Assembly (NCBI GenBank): GCA_002412925.1
Contig: DHVZ01000100.1
Coordinates: 124,001 to 188,000, forward strand
Direction: 5' to 3'
Source: Anaerolineales bacterium UBA5195
GTDB lineage: Bacteria > Chloroflexota > Anaerolineae > Anaerolineales > Villigracilaceae
Length of the DNA stretch: 64,000 bases
Under the pieces are notes generated by a model, which worked only from the letters and a program-made list of their open reading frames with translations, was not told the DNA's origin and did no database searches. Each line of letters opens with the position of its first letter. Position 1 is the first letter of the stretch. This document shows positions 1 through 9,227 of this stretch, one piece after another. The position numbers and the translations under genes were made by a program.

Positions 1-898
1 AGGCGAGTTCACCGAGCGGGGCACGCGAGTTGGCTGCGTCGAGGCGGGAGTTGAAGGCCAGTTCGGCTGAAAAATAGACGAGCAGGTAAGCGAAGACGCC
101 CTGGATGATTAAAGCCAGCACGGTGGCGTGGGGAATGTCACGTTTGGGGTTAGTAGTTGAGGCGCCGAGCGAGGTAACGGATTCGAAACCAACCATTAGC
201 ATCATTGCCAGGGCGGCCTGGAAAAACAAGCCCCGGGGGGGAGCGGCGAAAATATCCGCCACTGCCGGGTGAGTCCATTCGGCGGCGGAAAGCTGGAGCG
301 GGTTGATGACGCGAAAGAGAATCCCCAGGAGGCTAAAAACTGTCAACGTGGTAAGTTGGAGGGTATTCAGGACAATGCTCGAGGTGGTGGTGCCAGTGAT
401 TCCGCGCAATGCCAGGAAGCCAATAAAAGCGGAAAAAGCTGCGGCTAATAGAATCTGCCCAAAGGGAGTGGGCTGGTAGCCCATCTGGCGCAGCAAATAG
501 TCGGCCAAAATGCCCAGAAAAGCGACCATCACGCCGGGGTAAACCCAGTAATATAAATGTGCGGCCCAACCGGTGGCAAATTTGGCAAAACGCGCCAGCC
601 GGGTATCGAGGGGATGATTGCGGTCACGAAAAACCTGCTCGGCGAAGTGATAGGCGCTGCGAAACCCGGCTTCTGGATAGCGGCGGGCCAGTTCGCCAAA
701 AGAAAGTGCGGTCAGCAGCGCGGTGACCAGGGCGGCTAAAACCCCCAGCCAAATGCCGCCCAGGCCATTCGCTGCGCCAGAGACCTGGGCCTGGTAAAGC
801 AGCCAGGCAAAAGCGCCCGGCGCGACCAGCGCCATGGCATGGAGGGTGACCCCGGTCAGCCCCAGAGTTTTGCGTGGAGGTTGGGTGGGGTGGGTCAT
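1..898 (-). CDS. APC-superfamily amino acid permease, C-terminus beyond window
   Basis: Reading the minus strand from ATG at 898 gives about 299 residues with no stop up to the left edge, so the gene is partial. The protein starts MTHPTQPPRKTLGLTGVTLH and has many hydrophobic spans. It also has a transporter-like stretch, GFESVTSLGASTTNPKRDIP, close to the FESV/GEE and NPKRDIP motifs of amino acid-polyamine-organocation permeases. The likely role is uptake of an amino acid or amine across the inner membrane; the substrate cannot be told. Its ATG overlaps the TGA of the upstream 76-residue gene (ATGA), indicating translational coupling. It lies downstream of the ammonium channel, which suggests but does not prove a nitrogen-acquisition role. 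Confidence 0.8.
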   Translation of the reverse strand, partial: MTHPTQPPRKTLGLTGVTLHAMALVAPGAFAWLLYQAQVSGAANGLGGIWLGVLAALVTALLTALSFGELARRYPEAGFRSAYHFAEQVFRDRNHPLDTRLARFAKFATGWAAHLYYWVYPGVMVAFLGILADYLLRQMGYQPTPFGQILLAAAFSAFIGFLALRGITGTTTSSIVLNTLQLTTLTVFSLLGILFRVINPLQLSAAEWTHPAVADIFAAPPRGLFFQAALAMMLMVGFESVTSLGASTTNPKRDIPHATVLALIIQGVFAYLLVYFSAELAFNSRLDAANSRAPLGELA

Positions 899-1125
899 TT
901 CTTTTCCTCTTCAGGTGATTTCAGCCAGCTTTCGAATTTCTCAAGAAATAAGACCAGCGGCCAGAGCAAAACGATACTGCCAGCTTTGACCAAAAACTGC
1001 AACCATTCCAGCCGGGTCTGGCCGCGCAGGTTGGTTTCGGTCAGCAAAATTCTGGCGGTCGTGGCGCCCATGCCAAGATAGATCAGCACGGCGGGGGAGA
1101 ATGGGACAGCGGCTTCTGAGTGCAT
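895..1125 (-). CDS. small membrane protein coupled to the APC permease
   Basis: This 76-residue protein starts MHSEAAVPFSPAVLIYLGMG. It has one hydrophobic N-terminal segment and a second around residues 46-62, and ends in a charged tail (SPEEEKK). I do not recognise a family. It is probably real: the frame is open, an AGGA-type ribosome site lies about 8 bases before the ATG, and its stop overlaps the start of the permease gene by four bases. Two spans with a charged cytoplasmic tail would suit an accessory subunit of the permease, as in transporters with a small DUF4212-like partner, but that is inference. Confidence 0.6.
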   Translation of the reverse strand: MHSEAAVPFSPAVLIYLGMGATTARILLTETNLRGQTRLEWLQFLVKAGSIVLLWPLVLFLEKFESWLKSPEEEKK

Positions 1126-1174
1126 GTGGTTTTCCTAGGGATCGTTCTCTTCTGAGGCATCGAAAGTAATCATG

Positions 1175-1210
1175 GAGCAGGGTAACCGCTGGGCTGCAGT
1201 TACCCTGCTC
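1175..1210 (-). terminator. perfect hairpin downstream of amt
   Basis: Arms GAGCAGGGTAAC (1175-1186) and GTTACCCTGCTC (1199-1210) are perfectly complementary around a 12-base loop. The hairpin lies 15 bases past the Amt stop codon on the minus strand. No T run follows, so it may be a processing or attenuation hairpin between amt and the small-protein/permease pair rather than a full terminator. Confidence 0.55.
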
Positions 1211-1225
1211 GGGCACGCGAATGGA

Positions 1226-2620
1226 TTAGTCCGCGGCAGCTGGGCTGCCGACCACATCCTGCGGGTAAGCCTCGACGCCATGCTCTTCCACATCGAGGCC
1301 TTTGATTTCCTCTTCGCGGGAAACGCGCAAACCGAAGACACCCCTGAGCAGGCCGTAGAACAGGGCGCCGCCGGTCAGCACGCACCAGGCACCCACCGTG
1401 AGCACGCCAACCATTTGGGCCAGGAATTGGGCGCTGTTGCCAGCCACAAGGCCGGTGACGCCGTTTTCGGTGGCAAAGAGACCGACAGCCAGTGTGCCCC
1501 AGATGCCGTTCATCAGGTGAACGGGAACTGCCGAAACGGGATCGTCAATCTTGAGTTTTTCGAGCAGCAACGCGCCGTAGACCACGATCACGCCGCCAGT
1601 GGCGCCAATCAGGATGGAGTAACCGGGGGTGACAAAGGCGCAGGGAGCGGTGATGGCAACCAGGCCGGCCAGAACGCCGTTCAAGGCGGTGCCCAGGTCA
1701 GGTTTTTTGCTAACAAAGAGCCAGCTCAGGATTATGGCAACCAGACCACCCGCCGCGGCGGCCAGGTTGGTATTGACTGCCACGAGGGCAACTACATCGG
1801 CATTCGCACCGTCAATGGCAAGTTGGCTGCCGGGGTTGAAACCGAACCAACCCAGCCAGAGGATAAAGACGCCCAAAACTGCAAAGGGAATCGAGTGACC
1901 GGGGATGGCAACCGGTCGACCGTCTTTGGTGAAACGGCCCAAGCGCGGTCCAAGCGCCATGGCGCCAATCAAGGCGAGCCAGCCGCCCACACTGTGAACA
2001 ACCGTAGAACCCGCGAAATCTTTAAAGCCAGCACCAAAGGGCAGGATGCTCAACCAGCCGCCGCCCCATATCCAATGACCGGCAATCGGATAGATGATGG
2101 CAGAGATGACGAAACTGTAGATGAGGTAAGATGTGAACTTGGTACGTTCAGCCATGGCGCCGGAGACAATGGTAGCCGCCGTACCGGCAAAGACCAGTTG
2201 GAAGAACCAGAAGGCCATGACGGGCAGGCCAGCCACATCCTCGCCGCCGCTCAAGAAGAAACCGCTGGTGCCAATCCAGCCGCCGGCGCTGCTGCCAAAC
2301 ATGAAGGCGTAACCGAAGGCCCAAAAGGCCAGGCTGGCAAAAACAAAGTCGACCAGGTTTTTGAAGAAAATGTTGGTGGTGTTTTTGGAGCGAGTCAGCC
2401 CGGCTTCGAGAAAGGCAAAACCAGCTTGCATCCAGAAAACCAGGAAGGCGGCTACCAGAACCCAGAGGGTATTCAGCCCGCGCACCAGATCTTCAACAAC
2501 GCCAGGGGCGGGAGACTGCGCATATGCGGGTGAAGTAACTCCCAGAGCAACCGCAGAAACGAGAGCCGGGACGAGCACCCAGCGCATCCATTTGATCGAA
2601 CTTAAGGCAAAGGTTTTCAT
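1226..2620 (-). CDS. amt: ammonium transporter (Amt family)
   Basis: This 464-residue protein has an N-terminal signal sequence ending in a VTSPAYAQS cleavage-like site, as many bacterial Amt proteins do. About 11 membrane spans follow. Recognisable Amt signatures are FWMQAGFAFLEAGLTRSKNT, the DFAGSTVVHSVGG pore motif with the first conserved histidine, and LGWFGFNPGS. The second pore histidine is expected in VPVHLMNGIWG. The function is passage of ammonium/ammonia through a trimeric inner-membrane channel. The start is supported by AAGGAG about 6 bases upstream. It sits between an ArsB/NhaD transporter and a permease and opposite glutamate synthase, consistent with nitrogen uptake and assimilation. 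No glnK gene is adjacent. Confidence 0.95.
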   Translation of the reverse strand: MKTFALSSIKWMRWVLVPALVSAVALGVTSPAYAQSPAPGVVEDLVRGLNTLWVLVAAFLVFWMQAGFAFLEAGLTRSKNTTNIFFKNLVDFVFASLAFWAFGYAFMFGSSAGGWIGTSGFFLSGGEDVAGLPVMAFWFFQLVFAGTAATIVSGAMAERTKFTSYLIYSFVISAIIYPIAGHWIWGGGWLSILPFGAGFKDFAGSTVVHSVGGWLALIGAMALGPRLGRFTKDGRPVAIPGHSIPFAVLGVFILWLGWFGFNPGSQLAIDGANADVVALVAVNTNLAAAAGGLVAIILSWLFVSKKPDLGTALNGVLAGLVAITAPCAFVTPGYSILIGATGGVIVVYGALLLEKLKIDDPVSAVPVHLMNGIWGTLAVGLFATENGVTGLVAGNSAQFLAQMVGVLTVGAWCVLTGGALFYGLLRGVFGLRVSREEEIKGLDVEEHGVEAYPQDVVGSPAAAD

Positions 2621-2662
2621 TTTTTTCTCCTTAGAACTGAATTGAAAATTTAAGGCTGGATA

Positions 2663-3967
2663 TCAATACCAGCCAAGCCGACTTTTGAAGAGGATCAAGA
2701 GTGAAGCAATGATCATGATGAAAATAGTGGGCGGAGCAGCCACGAGCAGCCAGCGCTTCCAGCCGATACTGCCGTGGTTGTGTTCCATGTAGGCATAGGC
2801 AACCACGTTGGCTGAAGCGCCAATGGGAGTCAGGTTGCCACCAATATCGACGCCGAGCGCCAGAGACCAGACCATCAGCGCCAGGGCGGGCATGCCAGGC
2901 ATGGCTGCCAGGTCTTTCAAAACGTAACTCATCGCCAGGGCAAGTGGGACGTTATCGAGGACGCCACTCAACAGGCCCGGCCCCCAATGCAGAGCCATGA
3001 CCAGCGCAGTTGGGCTGGAGGCTGAGGCTGCCGCCATCACCTCGGCCAGTTTCTCGAAAAGCTGTACTTTTTCCAGGCCACCGATCAACATAAATAATCC
3101 GGCAAAAAACAAGATGCTTTCGCCATCCACCTTTAGCAAGGCTTTTTTACGCTGGTCATCGCGCAAGGCGATCAAGGCAATACCCGCCGGGATGAGGGCC
3201 GCCACGGCGGCAGTGATCGGCAGCCCGCTCAGGGCGCTCAACGGAAGATGGAAAACCAGCAAGAAGACTGCCATCAAGAAACTGCTCAAGCCGACCCGGG
3301 TGAGGTGAACATGCAGAGGCTCCTGATGTAACTGCTCAATTTCGTCGATGGTTTCCTGGGTCAGCGCCACATGCGCCATTTTGAGCGCTTTGCGATTGAT
3401 GAAGTAGAAGACGCCGAGCAAGATCAGGGCGGCGATCAAGGAAATCGGGCCGGTGTGTGTAACGAAATCGGAGAAGTTGAAGCCAAGGGTGGTACCCAAA
3501 ATGACATTAGGTGGATCTCCAACCAGGGTGGCCGCGCCGCCGGTGTTGGCCGCGCAGACCTCGGCGATGACCAATGGAACCGGATCAAACTTGAGCAGGC
3601 GGCAGAGCTGCACCGTCAGAGCGGAGAGGAATAACATGACAGTAATACTGTCCATAAACATTGCCAGGAAAGCGGCCAGCAGAATCAGGACCACGAATAA
3701 GGCGGCAGGGTGGTAGTTCACTTTGCGGACGGCGGTCATCGCCAGCCAGGAGAAAAAACCTCCTTCTTGTAAAATCGAGACCAGCAGGAACATCCCAGCC
3801 AGCAGCCCAAGCGTTTCCCAACTGATGTAGTTGAGCGCATCGCCTGGGCTGAGCACGCCAAAGACAACCAGCAAAGCGCCGCCAAAGAGCGCCACCCAAT
3901 GACGCGGGAATTTTTCGCTCACGATGGCAACATAAGCTACAAAAAAGATCAGGAGGGCCAGTAACAT
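2663..3967 (-). CDS. ArsB/NhaD-type (SLC13-like) membrane transporter
   Basis: This 434-residue protein consists almost entirely of hydrophobic spans. It resembles the ion-transporter superfamily of ArsB, NhaD and citrate carriers. Family-like features are the N-terminal WVALFGGALLVVFGVLSP, the ETLGLLAGMFLLV segment, two half-repeat hairpins of the type TGGAATLVGDPPNVILG (about residue 145) and GGNLTPIGASANVVAYAY (about residue 385), and a charged linker in the middle (QETIDEIEQLHQE). It probably exchanges or symports an anion or Na+/H+; the substrate is not decidable. It is first in the minus-strand transcription unit, divergent from gltB, and 42 bases upstream of amt. Confidence 0.8.
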   Translation of the reverse strand: MLLALLIFFVAYVAIVSEKFPRHWVALFGGALLVVFGVLSPGDALNYISWETLGLLAGMFLLVSILQEGGFFSWLAMTAVRKVNYHPAALFVVLILLAAFLAMFMDSITVMLFLSALTVQLCRLLKFDPVPLVIAEVCAANTGGAATLVGDPPNVILGTTLGFNFSDFVTHTGPISLIAALILLGVFYFINRKALKMAHVALTQETIDEIEQLHQEPLHVHLTRVGLSSFLMAVFLLVFHLPLSALSGLPITAAVAALIPAGIALIALRDDQRKKALLKVDGESILFFAGLFMLIGGLEKVQLFEKLAEVMAAASASSPTALVMALHWGPGLLSGVLDNVPLALAMSYVLKDLAAMPGMPALALMVWSLALGVDIGGNLTPIGASANVVAYAYMEHNHGSIGWKRWLLVAAPPTIFIMIIASLLILFKSRLGWY

Positions 3968-4146
3968 TGAAAAACTCTTTCTTATCGTGGGTCAGGAAAT
4001 CAATGACCGGATTGTATGCGGATGAAACTGTCAATGGAATTACCCCTATGGAGAATATTTTCGTTGATTCTTTGCTCTCCAGCCCCTAAATCATCAACAT
4101 CGGCCCTATCCATTACCTGTTTGTGTCAGACAACGCAGCGAATAAA

Positions 4147-4172
4147 AAAGATTACCCGTTTGGGTAATCTTT
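4147..4172. promoter_or_regulatory. 11-bp perfect inverted repeat between divergent genes
   Basis: AAAGATTACCC (4147-4157) and GGGTAATCTTT (4162-4172) form a perfect palindrome with a 4-base centre. It lies between the divergent arsB-like and gltB genes, just upstream of the likely gltB promoter. It could be an operator for a nitrogen regulator or a bidirectional stem-loop. The stretch 3968-4399 otherwise contains only the gltB promoter and leader. Confidence 0.5.
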
Positions 4173-4178
4173 CCGCTA

Positions 4179-4206
4179 TTGTGTAGACAACAAAAGTGAT
4201 TATAAT
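4179..4206 (+). promoter_or_regulatory. probable gltB promoter
   Basis: A perfect TATAAT (4201-4206) is preceded by TTGTGT (4179-4184) with a 16-base spacer. It would start transcription near 4213, giving a leader of about 190 bases before the gltB ATG. Confidence 0.5.
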
Positions 4207-4331
4207 AGGCCAATTTAATTTTATCCGTCAGAACTGATTTAACAACCCTGGGGGCGCTGGTTGTACCCCAAGCCTGCAGACAGGCCCTACTACGTGCGCA
4301 GTACATTTTGAATAATTACTCATCGTCTTAA

Positions 4332-4354
4332 AGCCCGGAAAAGCCGGGCTATTT
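4332..4354 (+). terminator. leader hairpin followed by T run (possible attenuator) of gltB
   Basis: AGCCCGG (4332-4338) pairs perfectly with CCGGGCT (4344-4350) across an AAAAG loop and is followed by ATTTT. It lies inside the gltB leader, 45 bases before the start codon. Upstream in the same leader are further short stems, including ACAACC/GGTTGT and GCCTG-CAGA-CAGGC. The arrangement fits transcription attenuation, but no known riboswitch consensus was recognised. Confidence 0.45.
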
Positions 4355-4399
4355 TGGAAGGCATTATTTGCTTTTGTTTTTGCCCAAGGAGAAGCACCT

Positions 4400-7300
4400 A
4401 TGATCAACAAAGAAGGAGATGGCCAGCGACGCCAAACCAGCCTGCCACCCAAACAAGGGTTGTATGACCCCCAGTACGAGCATGATGCCTGCGGCGTTGG
4501 TTTTGTGGCCGATATCAAAGGCCGCAAGTCGCATGAAATTGTCCGCGACGCGCTGACCCTGCTCAACAACCTGACGCATCGGGGCGCACGCGGCGCAGAG
4601 ACCAACACGGGGGATGGCGCAGGGATCCTGATCCAAACCCCGCACAAATTCCTGCAAAAAATTGCCAATCTCAAGGGTTTCAACCTGCCCGGCCCCGGCC
4701 AGTACGGCGTTGGGATGGTCTTTTTGCCGCCCAACGAACTGCACCGCCGGGCGATCCGCTTGCATTTCGAGAAAATCATCGAATCAGAAGGCCAGCGTGT
4801 GATCGGCTGGCGCACGATCCCGGTGAATAACGCCGCCCTGGGAGAGACCGCCAAAAGCGCCGAGCCGCGCATCCGCCTGGTGCTGATCGAACGCAACCCG
4901 GATATCACCGATGACATGGCCTTTGAACGCAAGCTGTATGTCATCCGCAAGCGCGCTGAAAACGAAATCCGTTACGGCGGTCGCTTCGAAGGCGGCGAAT
5001 ATTTCTACATTTGCAGTCTATCCTACAAGACTTTGATTTACAAAGGCATGCTCGTCTCTGACCAGTTCGAAAGCTATTTCCCCGATTTGAGCGACCCGGA
5101 GATGGAGAGCGCCATCGCCATGGTGCATTCGCGCTTCAGCACCAACACCTTCCCAAGTTGGGAACGCGCCCACCCTTACCGTTACATCATCCATAATGGC
5201 GAAATCAACACCTTGCGCGGCAACGTCAACTGGTTCCGCGCCCAAGAAGAGATGTTTGAATCTGACTTGCTCGGAGCGGACATCAAAAAGGTGCTGCCAA
5301 TTATTAAATCTGATGGCAGTGATACCGCCATGTTCGACAATGTGCTCGAATTCCTGTTGATGACCGGGCGTTCCCTACCGCACGTGATGATGATGATGAT
5401 CCCTGAACCCTGGTCGCACCACGAGACCATGCCGGACGAAAAACGGGCTTTTTACGAGTACCATGCCAATCTGATGGAACCCTGGGACGGCCCGGCGGCA
5501 ATGGGTTTTTGCGATGGATTCATGGTCGGCGCACTGCTCGACCGCAACGGCCTGCGCCCTGGGCGTTACTACGTCACCACCGATGAGCGGATTGTGATGG
5601 CTTCCGAAGTGGGCGTGCTCGAGATCCCACCCGAAAATGTGGTCGCTAAAGGCCGCCTGGAGCCGGGCAAAATGCTGCTCGTCGATACCCGCCAGGGACG
5701 CATGATCAGCGACGAAGAAATCAAGCACCAGATGGCCTGCACCTTTCCCTACCGCGACTGGCTGGACAAGTACCAGGTGCGGCTGACCGACCTGCCGCCT
5801 GCCAAACCGGAGTTGATTGCCAGGACTGAGCACACCGTCCTGCGTTCGGCGCAGGCCAAGTCAGTTTTCCAGCGCCAGCAGATTTTCGGCTACAGCGAGG
5901 AAGACCTGCGCGTGGTGTTGACCCCCATGGCGCAGAATGCGATCGAACCAATCGGCTCGATGGGTAATGACACAGCGCTGGCGGTGCTTTCCGACAAGCC
6001 CAAACTGCTTTACAGCTACTTTCGGCAATTGTTTGCCCAAGTGACCAACCCGCCGATTGACGCCATCCGCGAAGAGATTGTCGTCGCCACCGAGGTGATG
6101 GTGGGGGCGGAGACGAATTTGCTCAAACCCATCCCGCAGAGCTGCCACCAGATCCGGCTCGATTACCCGATTCTGACCAACGAGGAACTGGCGCAGATCC
6201 GCCACTCGAAAATCCCTGGGTTTATGAATACCACCCTTTCAACGGTCTTCCGCGCCGGGTCGGGTGGGGCCGGGCTGGAGAAAGCGCTCGAAGAACTGTT
6301 CCAGGCGGCTGACGCGGCCATCGCCCGGGGTGTGAATCTGATCATCCTTTCTGACCGGGACGTTGACCGTGAGCACGCGCCGATTCCCGCGCTGTTGGCG
6401 GTGGCCGGGATGCACCATCACCTCGTCCGCCAGGGCACACGCACCCAGGTTGGCTTGCTCATTGAAAGCGGCGAACCGCGCGAAGTCCATCACTTCGCCG
6501 CGCTGATCGGTTATGGCGCGACGGTGGTCAACCCCTATCTGGCTTATGAATCCATCGAAGACCTGATCACTCAGGGTATTCTGACCGATATTACCTACGA
6601 AAAAGCCATCCAAAACTACGTCAAGGCCGCCATCAAAGGCGTGGTCAAGACCATGTCGAAGATGGGCATTTCCACCATCCAGAGCTACTGCGGCGCACAG
6701 ATTTTCGAGGCGCTCGGCGTTCACCAGAGCGTGATCGACAAGTATTTCACCTGGACGCCTTCGCGGATTGGCGGCATCGACATTAACATCATCGCCCAGG
6801 AAGCCACCCTGCGCCACAAAACTGGCTTCCCCGAACGATCCTTCAACGGGCACAACCTGCCCACCAACGGCGAGTACCAGTGGCGCAGCGAGGGCGAACA
6901 TCACCTGTTCAACCCGCAGAGCATCCACGCCCTGCAGAAATCGACCCGTACCGGCGACTATAACCTGTTCAAAAAATACAGCCAGATGGTCAATGACCAA
7001 ACGGCACGCCTGGGAACCCTGCGCGGCTTGTTCGAGTTCAAAGGCGGCCACCAGCCGGTTCCATTGGAAGAAGTCGAATCGGTCGAGGCCATTTGCCATC
7101 GTTTCAAGACCGGCGCGATGAGTTATGGCTCGATCAGCAAAGAAGCGCACGAGGCGCTGGCGATTGCGATGAACCGGATTGGCGGCAAGAGCAACACCGG
7201 CGAAGGCGGCGAAGACCCGGCGCGCTTCATCCCCGATGAAAACGGCGATTCGCGCAACAGCGCCATCAAGCAGGTGGCCTCGGCGCGTTTTGGCGTGACC

Positions 7301-9058
7301 AGCGAATACCTGGTGAATGCCAAAGAAATCCAGATCAAGATGGCGCAGGGCGCGAAACCCGGCGAAGGCGGCCAACTTCCGGGGCGCAAAGTCTATCCCT
7401 GGATTGCAAAGGTGCGCTATTCCACTCCCGGCGTGGGCTTGATCTCTCCGCCACCGCACCACGATATTTACTCCATCGAAGACCTGGCCGAACTGATCCA
7501 TGACCTGAAAAATGCCAACCCTGAAGCGCGGATCAGCGTCAAGCTGGTTTCTGAAGTGGGTGTGGGCACGGTGGCGGCTGGCGTCGCCAAAGCCCATGCC
7601 GATGTGGTCCTGATCAGCGGCCACGACGGCGGGACGGGCGCTTCGCCAGTCAGCAGCATCAAATATGCCGGCCTGCCCTGGGAACTAGGCGTGGCCGAGA
7701 CTCACCAGACACTCGTCCTGAACGACCTGCGGAACCGGATTGTGATCGAGACGGACGGCCAACTCAAGACCGGGCGGGATGTCGTCATCGCGGCTTTGCT
7801 CGGCGCGGAGGAGTATGGCTTCGCCACCGCCCCGCTCGTCACTCTCGGCTGTGTGATGATGCGCGTCTGCCACCTGGACACCTGCCCAACCGGGATTGCC
7901 ACCCAAAACCCGGAACTGCGCAAAAACTTCGACGGCGACCCGCAGTATGTGGTCAACTTTATGCGTTTTGTTGCCCAAGAAGTGCGCGAACTGATGGCCG
8001 AACTTGGCTTCCGCAATCTCAACGAGATGGTGGGACGCGCCGACCGGCTGGAGGTGCGCCGCGCCCTCAATCACTGGAAAGCCAAAGGGCTCGATTTTTC
8101 TGAGGTGCTTTATCTTCCCGACCAGGCTGACGAAGGCCGGAACTACTGCCAGGTGAAGCAGGAGCACGGACTGGAAAAGACCCTCGATAAACGCATCCTG
8201 CTCGACATCTGCCGCCCGGCGTTGGAAAAACGCCAGCCGGTTTCGGTAACCCTGCCGATCCGCAACGTCAACCGGGTGGTCGGGACAATGCTTGGCAGCG
8301 AAGTGACCCGCCGCTACGGGGCAGCCGGTTTGCCGGAAGATACCATCCACCTGCACTTCCAGGGTTCAGCGGGGCAAAGCTTCGGGGCGTTTGTTCCGAG
8401 CGGGATCACGCTGGAATTGGAAGGCGATGCCAACGATTATCTCGGCAAAGGCCTTTCGGGTGGCAAGATCATCGTTTACCCCCAGGCTGGCTCAACCTTT
8501 CTGGCCGAAGAAAATATCCTGATCGGGAATGTGGTCTTATATGGCGCGACCAGCGGCGAGGCCTACATCCGCGGCATGGCTGGCGAACGTTTTGCGGTCC
8601 GCAACAGCGGCGCGACGGCAGTGGTGGAAGGTGTGGGCGACCACGGCTGCGAGTACATGACTGGCGGGCGCGTGATTGTGCTGGGCAAGACCGGGCGCAA
8701 TTTTGCGGCAGGCATGTCTGGCGGCGTGGCTTACGTGTTGGACGAGAAAGGCCGCTTCGCGCAGAAATGCAACCAGGAAATGGTGGATCTTGAAACGCTC
8801 CTGGACCCGGACGAAATCAGCGAAGTGCATGCACTGATCGAGAAACACGTGGCCTTGACCGGCAGTGAGTTGGGTAAGCGCGTTCTGCAAAACTGGCAGT
8901 CGCTCCTGCCGCGTTTCGTCAAAGTCATGCCCAAGGATTACAAACGCGTCTTGCAGGCTTTCAAGGAAGTCGAATCAGCGGGTTTGAGCGGCGATGAAGC
9001 TGTCATGGCGGCGTTTGAGATCAATAAAAATGATGTGGCACGGGTGAGCGGAAATTAG
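4400..9058 (+). CDS. gltB: glutamate synthase, large (alpha) subunit
   Basis: The 1552-residue protein is the usual length for GltB. It catalyses glutamine + 2-oxoglutarate + reductant to two glutamate. The expected propeptide (residues 1-30) precedes the catalytic Cys31 in EHDACGVGF, the N-terminal amidotransferase nucleophile that releases ammonia. The central domain and the FMN/synthase domain follow (roughly residues 480-1200), with GGEDPARF, KPGEGGQLPGRKVYPWIA and ISGHDGGTGASP. The 3Fe-4S cysteines are at about 1151, 1157 and 1162 (GCVMMRVCHLDTC). The C-terminal GXGXG beta-helix ends the protein. Its partner gltD lies 169 bases downstream. The start has GGAGAAG about 7 bases upstream. 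Confidence 0.98.
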   Translation: MINKEGDGQRRQTSLPPKQGLYDPQYEHDACGVGFVADIKGRKSHEIVRDALTLLNNLTHRGARGAETNTGDGAGILIQTPHKFLQKIANLKGFNLPGPGQYGVGMVFLPPNELHRRAIRLHFEKIIESEGQRVIGWRTIPVNNAALGETAKSAEPRIRLVLIERNPDITDDMAFERKLYVIRKRAENEIRYGGRFEGGEYFYICSLSYKTLIYKGMLVSDQFESYFPDLSDPEMESAIAMVHSRFSTNTFPSWERAHPYRYIIHNGEINTLRGNVNWFRAQEEMFESDLLGADIKKVLPIIKSDGSDTAMFDNVLEFLLMTGRSLPHVMMMMIPEPWSHHETMPDEKRAFYEYHANLMEPWDGPAAMGFCDGFMVGALLDRNGLRPGRYYVTTDERIVMASEVGVLEIPPENVVAKGRLEPGKMLLVDTRQGRMISDEEIKHQMACTFPYRDWLDKYQVRLTDLPPAKPELIARTEHTVLRSAQAKSVFQRQQIFGYSEEDLRVVLTPMAQNAIEPIGSMGNDTALAVLSDKPKLLYSYFRQLFAQVTNPPIDAIREEIVVATEVMVGAETNLLKPIPQSCHQIRLDYPILTNEELAQIRHSKIPGFMNTTLSTVFRAGSGGAGLEKALEELFQAADAAIARGVNLIILSDRDVDREHAPIPALLAVAGMHHHLVRQGTRTQVGLLIESGEPREVHHFAALIGYGATVVNPYLAYESIEDLITQGILTDITYEKAIQNYVKAAIKGVVKTMSKMGISTIQSYCGAQIFEALGVHQSVIDKYFTWTPSRIGGIDINIIAQEATLRHKTGFPERSFNGHNLPTNGEYQWRSEGEHHLFNPQSIHALQKSTRTGDYNLFKKYSQMVNDQTARLGTLRGLFEFKGGHQPVPLEEVESVEAICHRFKTGAMSYGSISKEAHEALAIAMNRIGGKSNTGEGGEDPARFIPDENGDSRNSAIKQVASARFGVTSEYLVNAKEIQIKMAQGAKPGEGGQLPGRKVYPWIAKVRYSTPGVGLISPPPHHDIYSIEDLAELIHDLKNANPEARISVKLVSEVGVGTVAAGVAKAHADVVLISGHDGGTGASPVSSIKYAGLPWELGVAETHQTLVLNDLRNRIVIETDGQLKTGRDVVIAALLGAEEYGFATAPLVTLGCVMMRVCHLDTCPTGIATQNPELRKNFDGDPQYVVNFMRFVAQEVRELMAELGFRNLNEMVGRADRLEVRRALNHWKAKGLDFSEVLYLPDQADEGRNYCQVKQEHGLEKTLDKRILLDICRPALEKRQPVSVTLPIRNVNRVVGTMLGSEVTRRYGAAGLPEDTIHLHFQGSAGQSFGAFVPSGITLELEGDANDYLGKGLSGGKIIVYPQAGSTFLAEENILIGNVVLYGATSGEAYIRGMAGERFAVRNSGATAVVEGVGDHGCEYMTGGRVIVLGKTGRNFAAGMSGGVAYVLDEKGRFAQKCNQEMVDLETLLDPDEISEVHALIEKHVALTGSELGKRVLQNWQSLLPRFVKVMPKDYKRVLQAFKEVESAGLSGDEAVMAAFEINKNDVARVSGN

Positions 9059-9069
9059 CATGTCCGTGC

Positions 9070-9206
9070 GAGGGCTGGTGGTTGAGTAGCGTTCTTTGCG
9101 TATCGAAACCACAGCCCGAAGCAATCCCCTATTAAACGGCGATTGCTTCGTCGCCTTGGGCTCGATATGGCGGGAGAGCACCGCCTACTCGACCAGCGGT
9201 TCCTCG
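9070..9206. repeat. REP-like palindromic element between gltB and gltD
   Basis: The intergenic stretch is built of inverted repeats. TGGTTGAGTAGCG at its left is followed about 20 bases later by CGTATCGAAACCA, its imperfect complement. GAAGCAATC (9118-9126) and GATTGCTTC (9141-9149) are perfect 9-bp arms. GGCGG(gagagca)CCGCC is followed by TACTCGACCAG, the complement of the opening unit. The GGTT-GAGTAG and TATCGAAACC signatures resemble widespread bacterial REP palindromes. It may act as a stem-loop that uncouples or stabilises the two cistrons. Confidence 0.55.
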
Positions 9207-9227
9207 CAATGACATAGGAGTAAAACT

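Noticed and set aside
1172..2533. Open frame of ~453 residues on the plus strand opposite amt
   Set aside because: Antisense to a clear ammonium channel; composition rich in Gly/Gln/Asn without motifs or ribosome site.
4213..4399. Known glutamine riboswitch or T-box in the gltB leader
   Set aside because: No known consensus could be recognised; only stems and a terminator-like hairpin are visible.
6239..7624. Long minus-strand frame inside gltB
   Set aside because: Antisense shadow of the highly conserved glutamate synthase frame.
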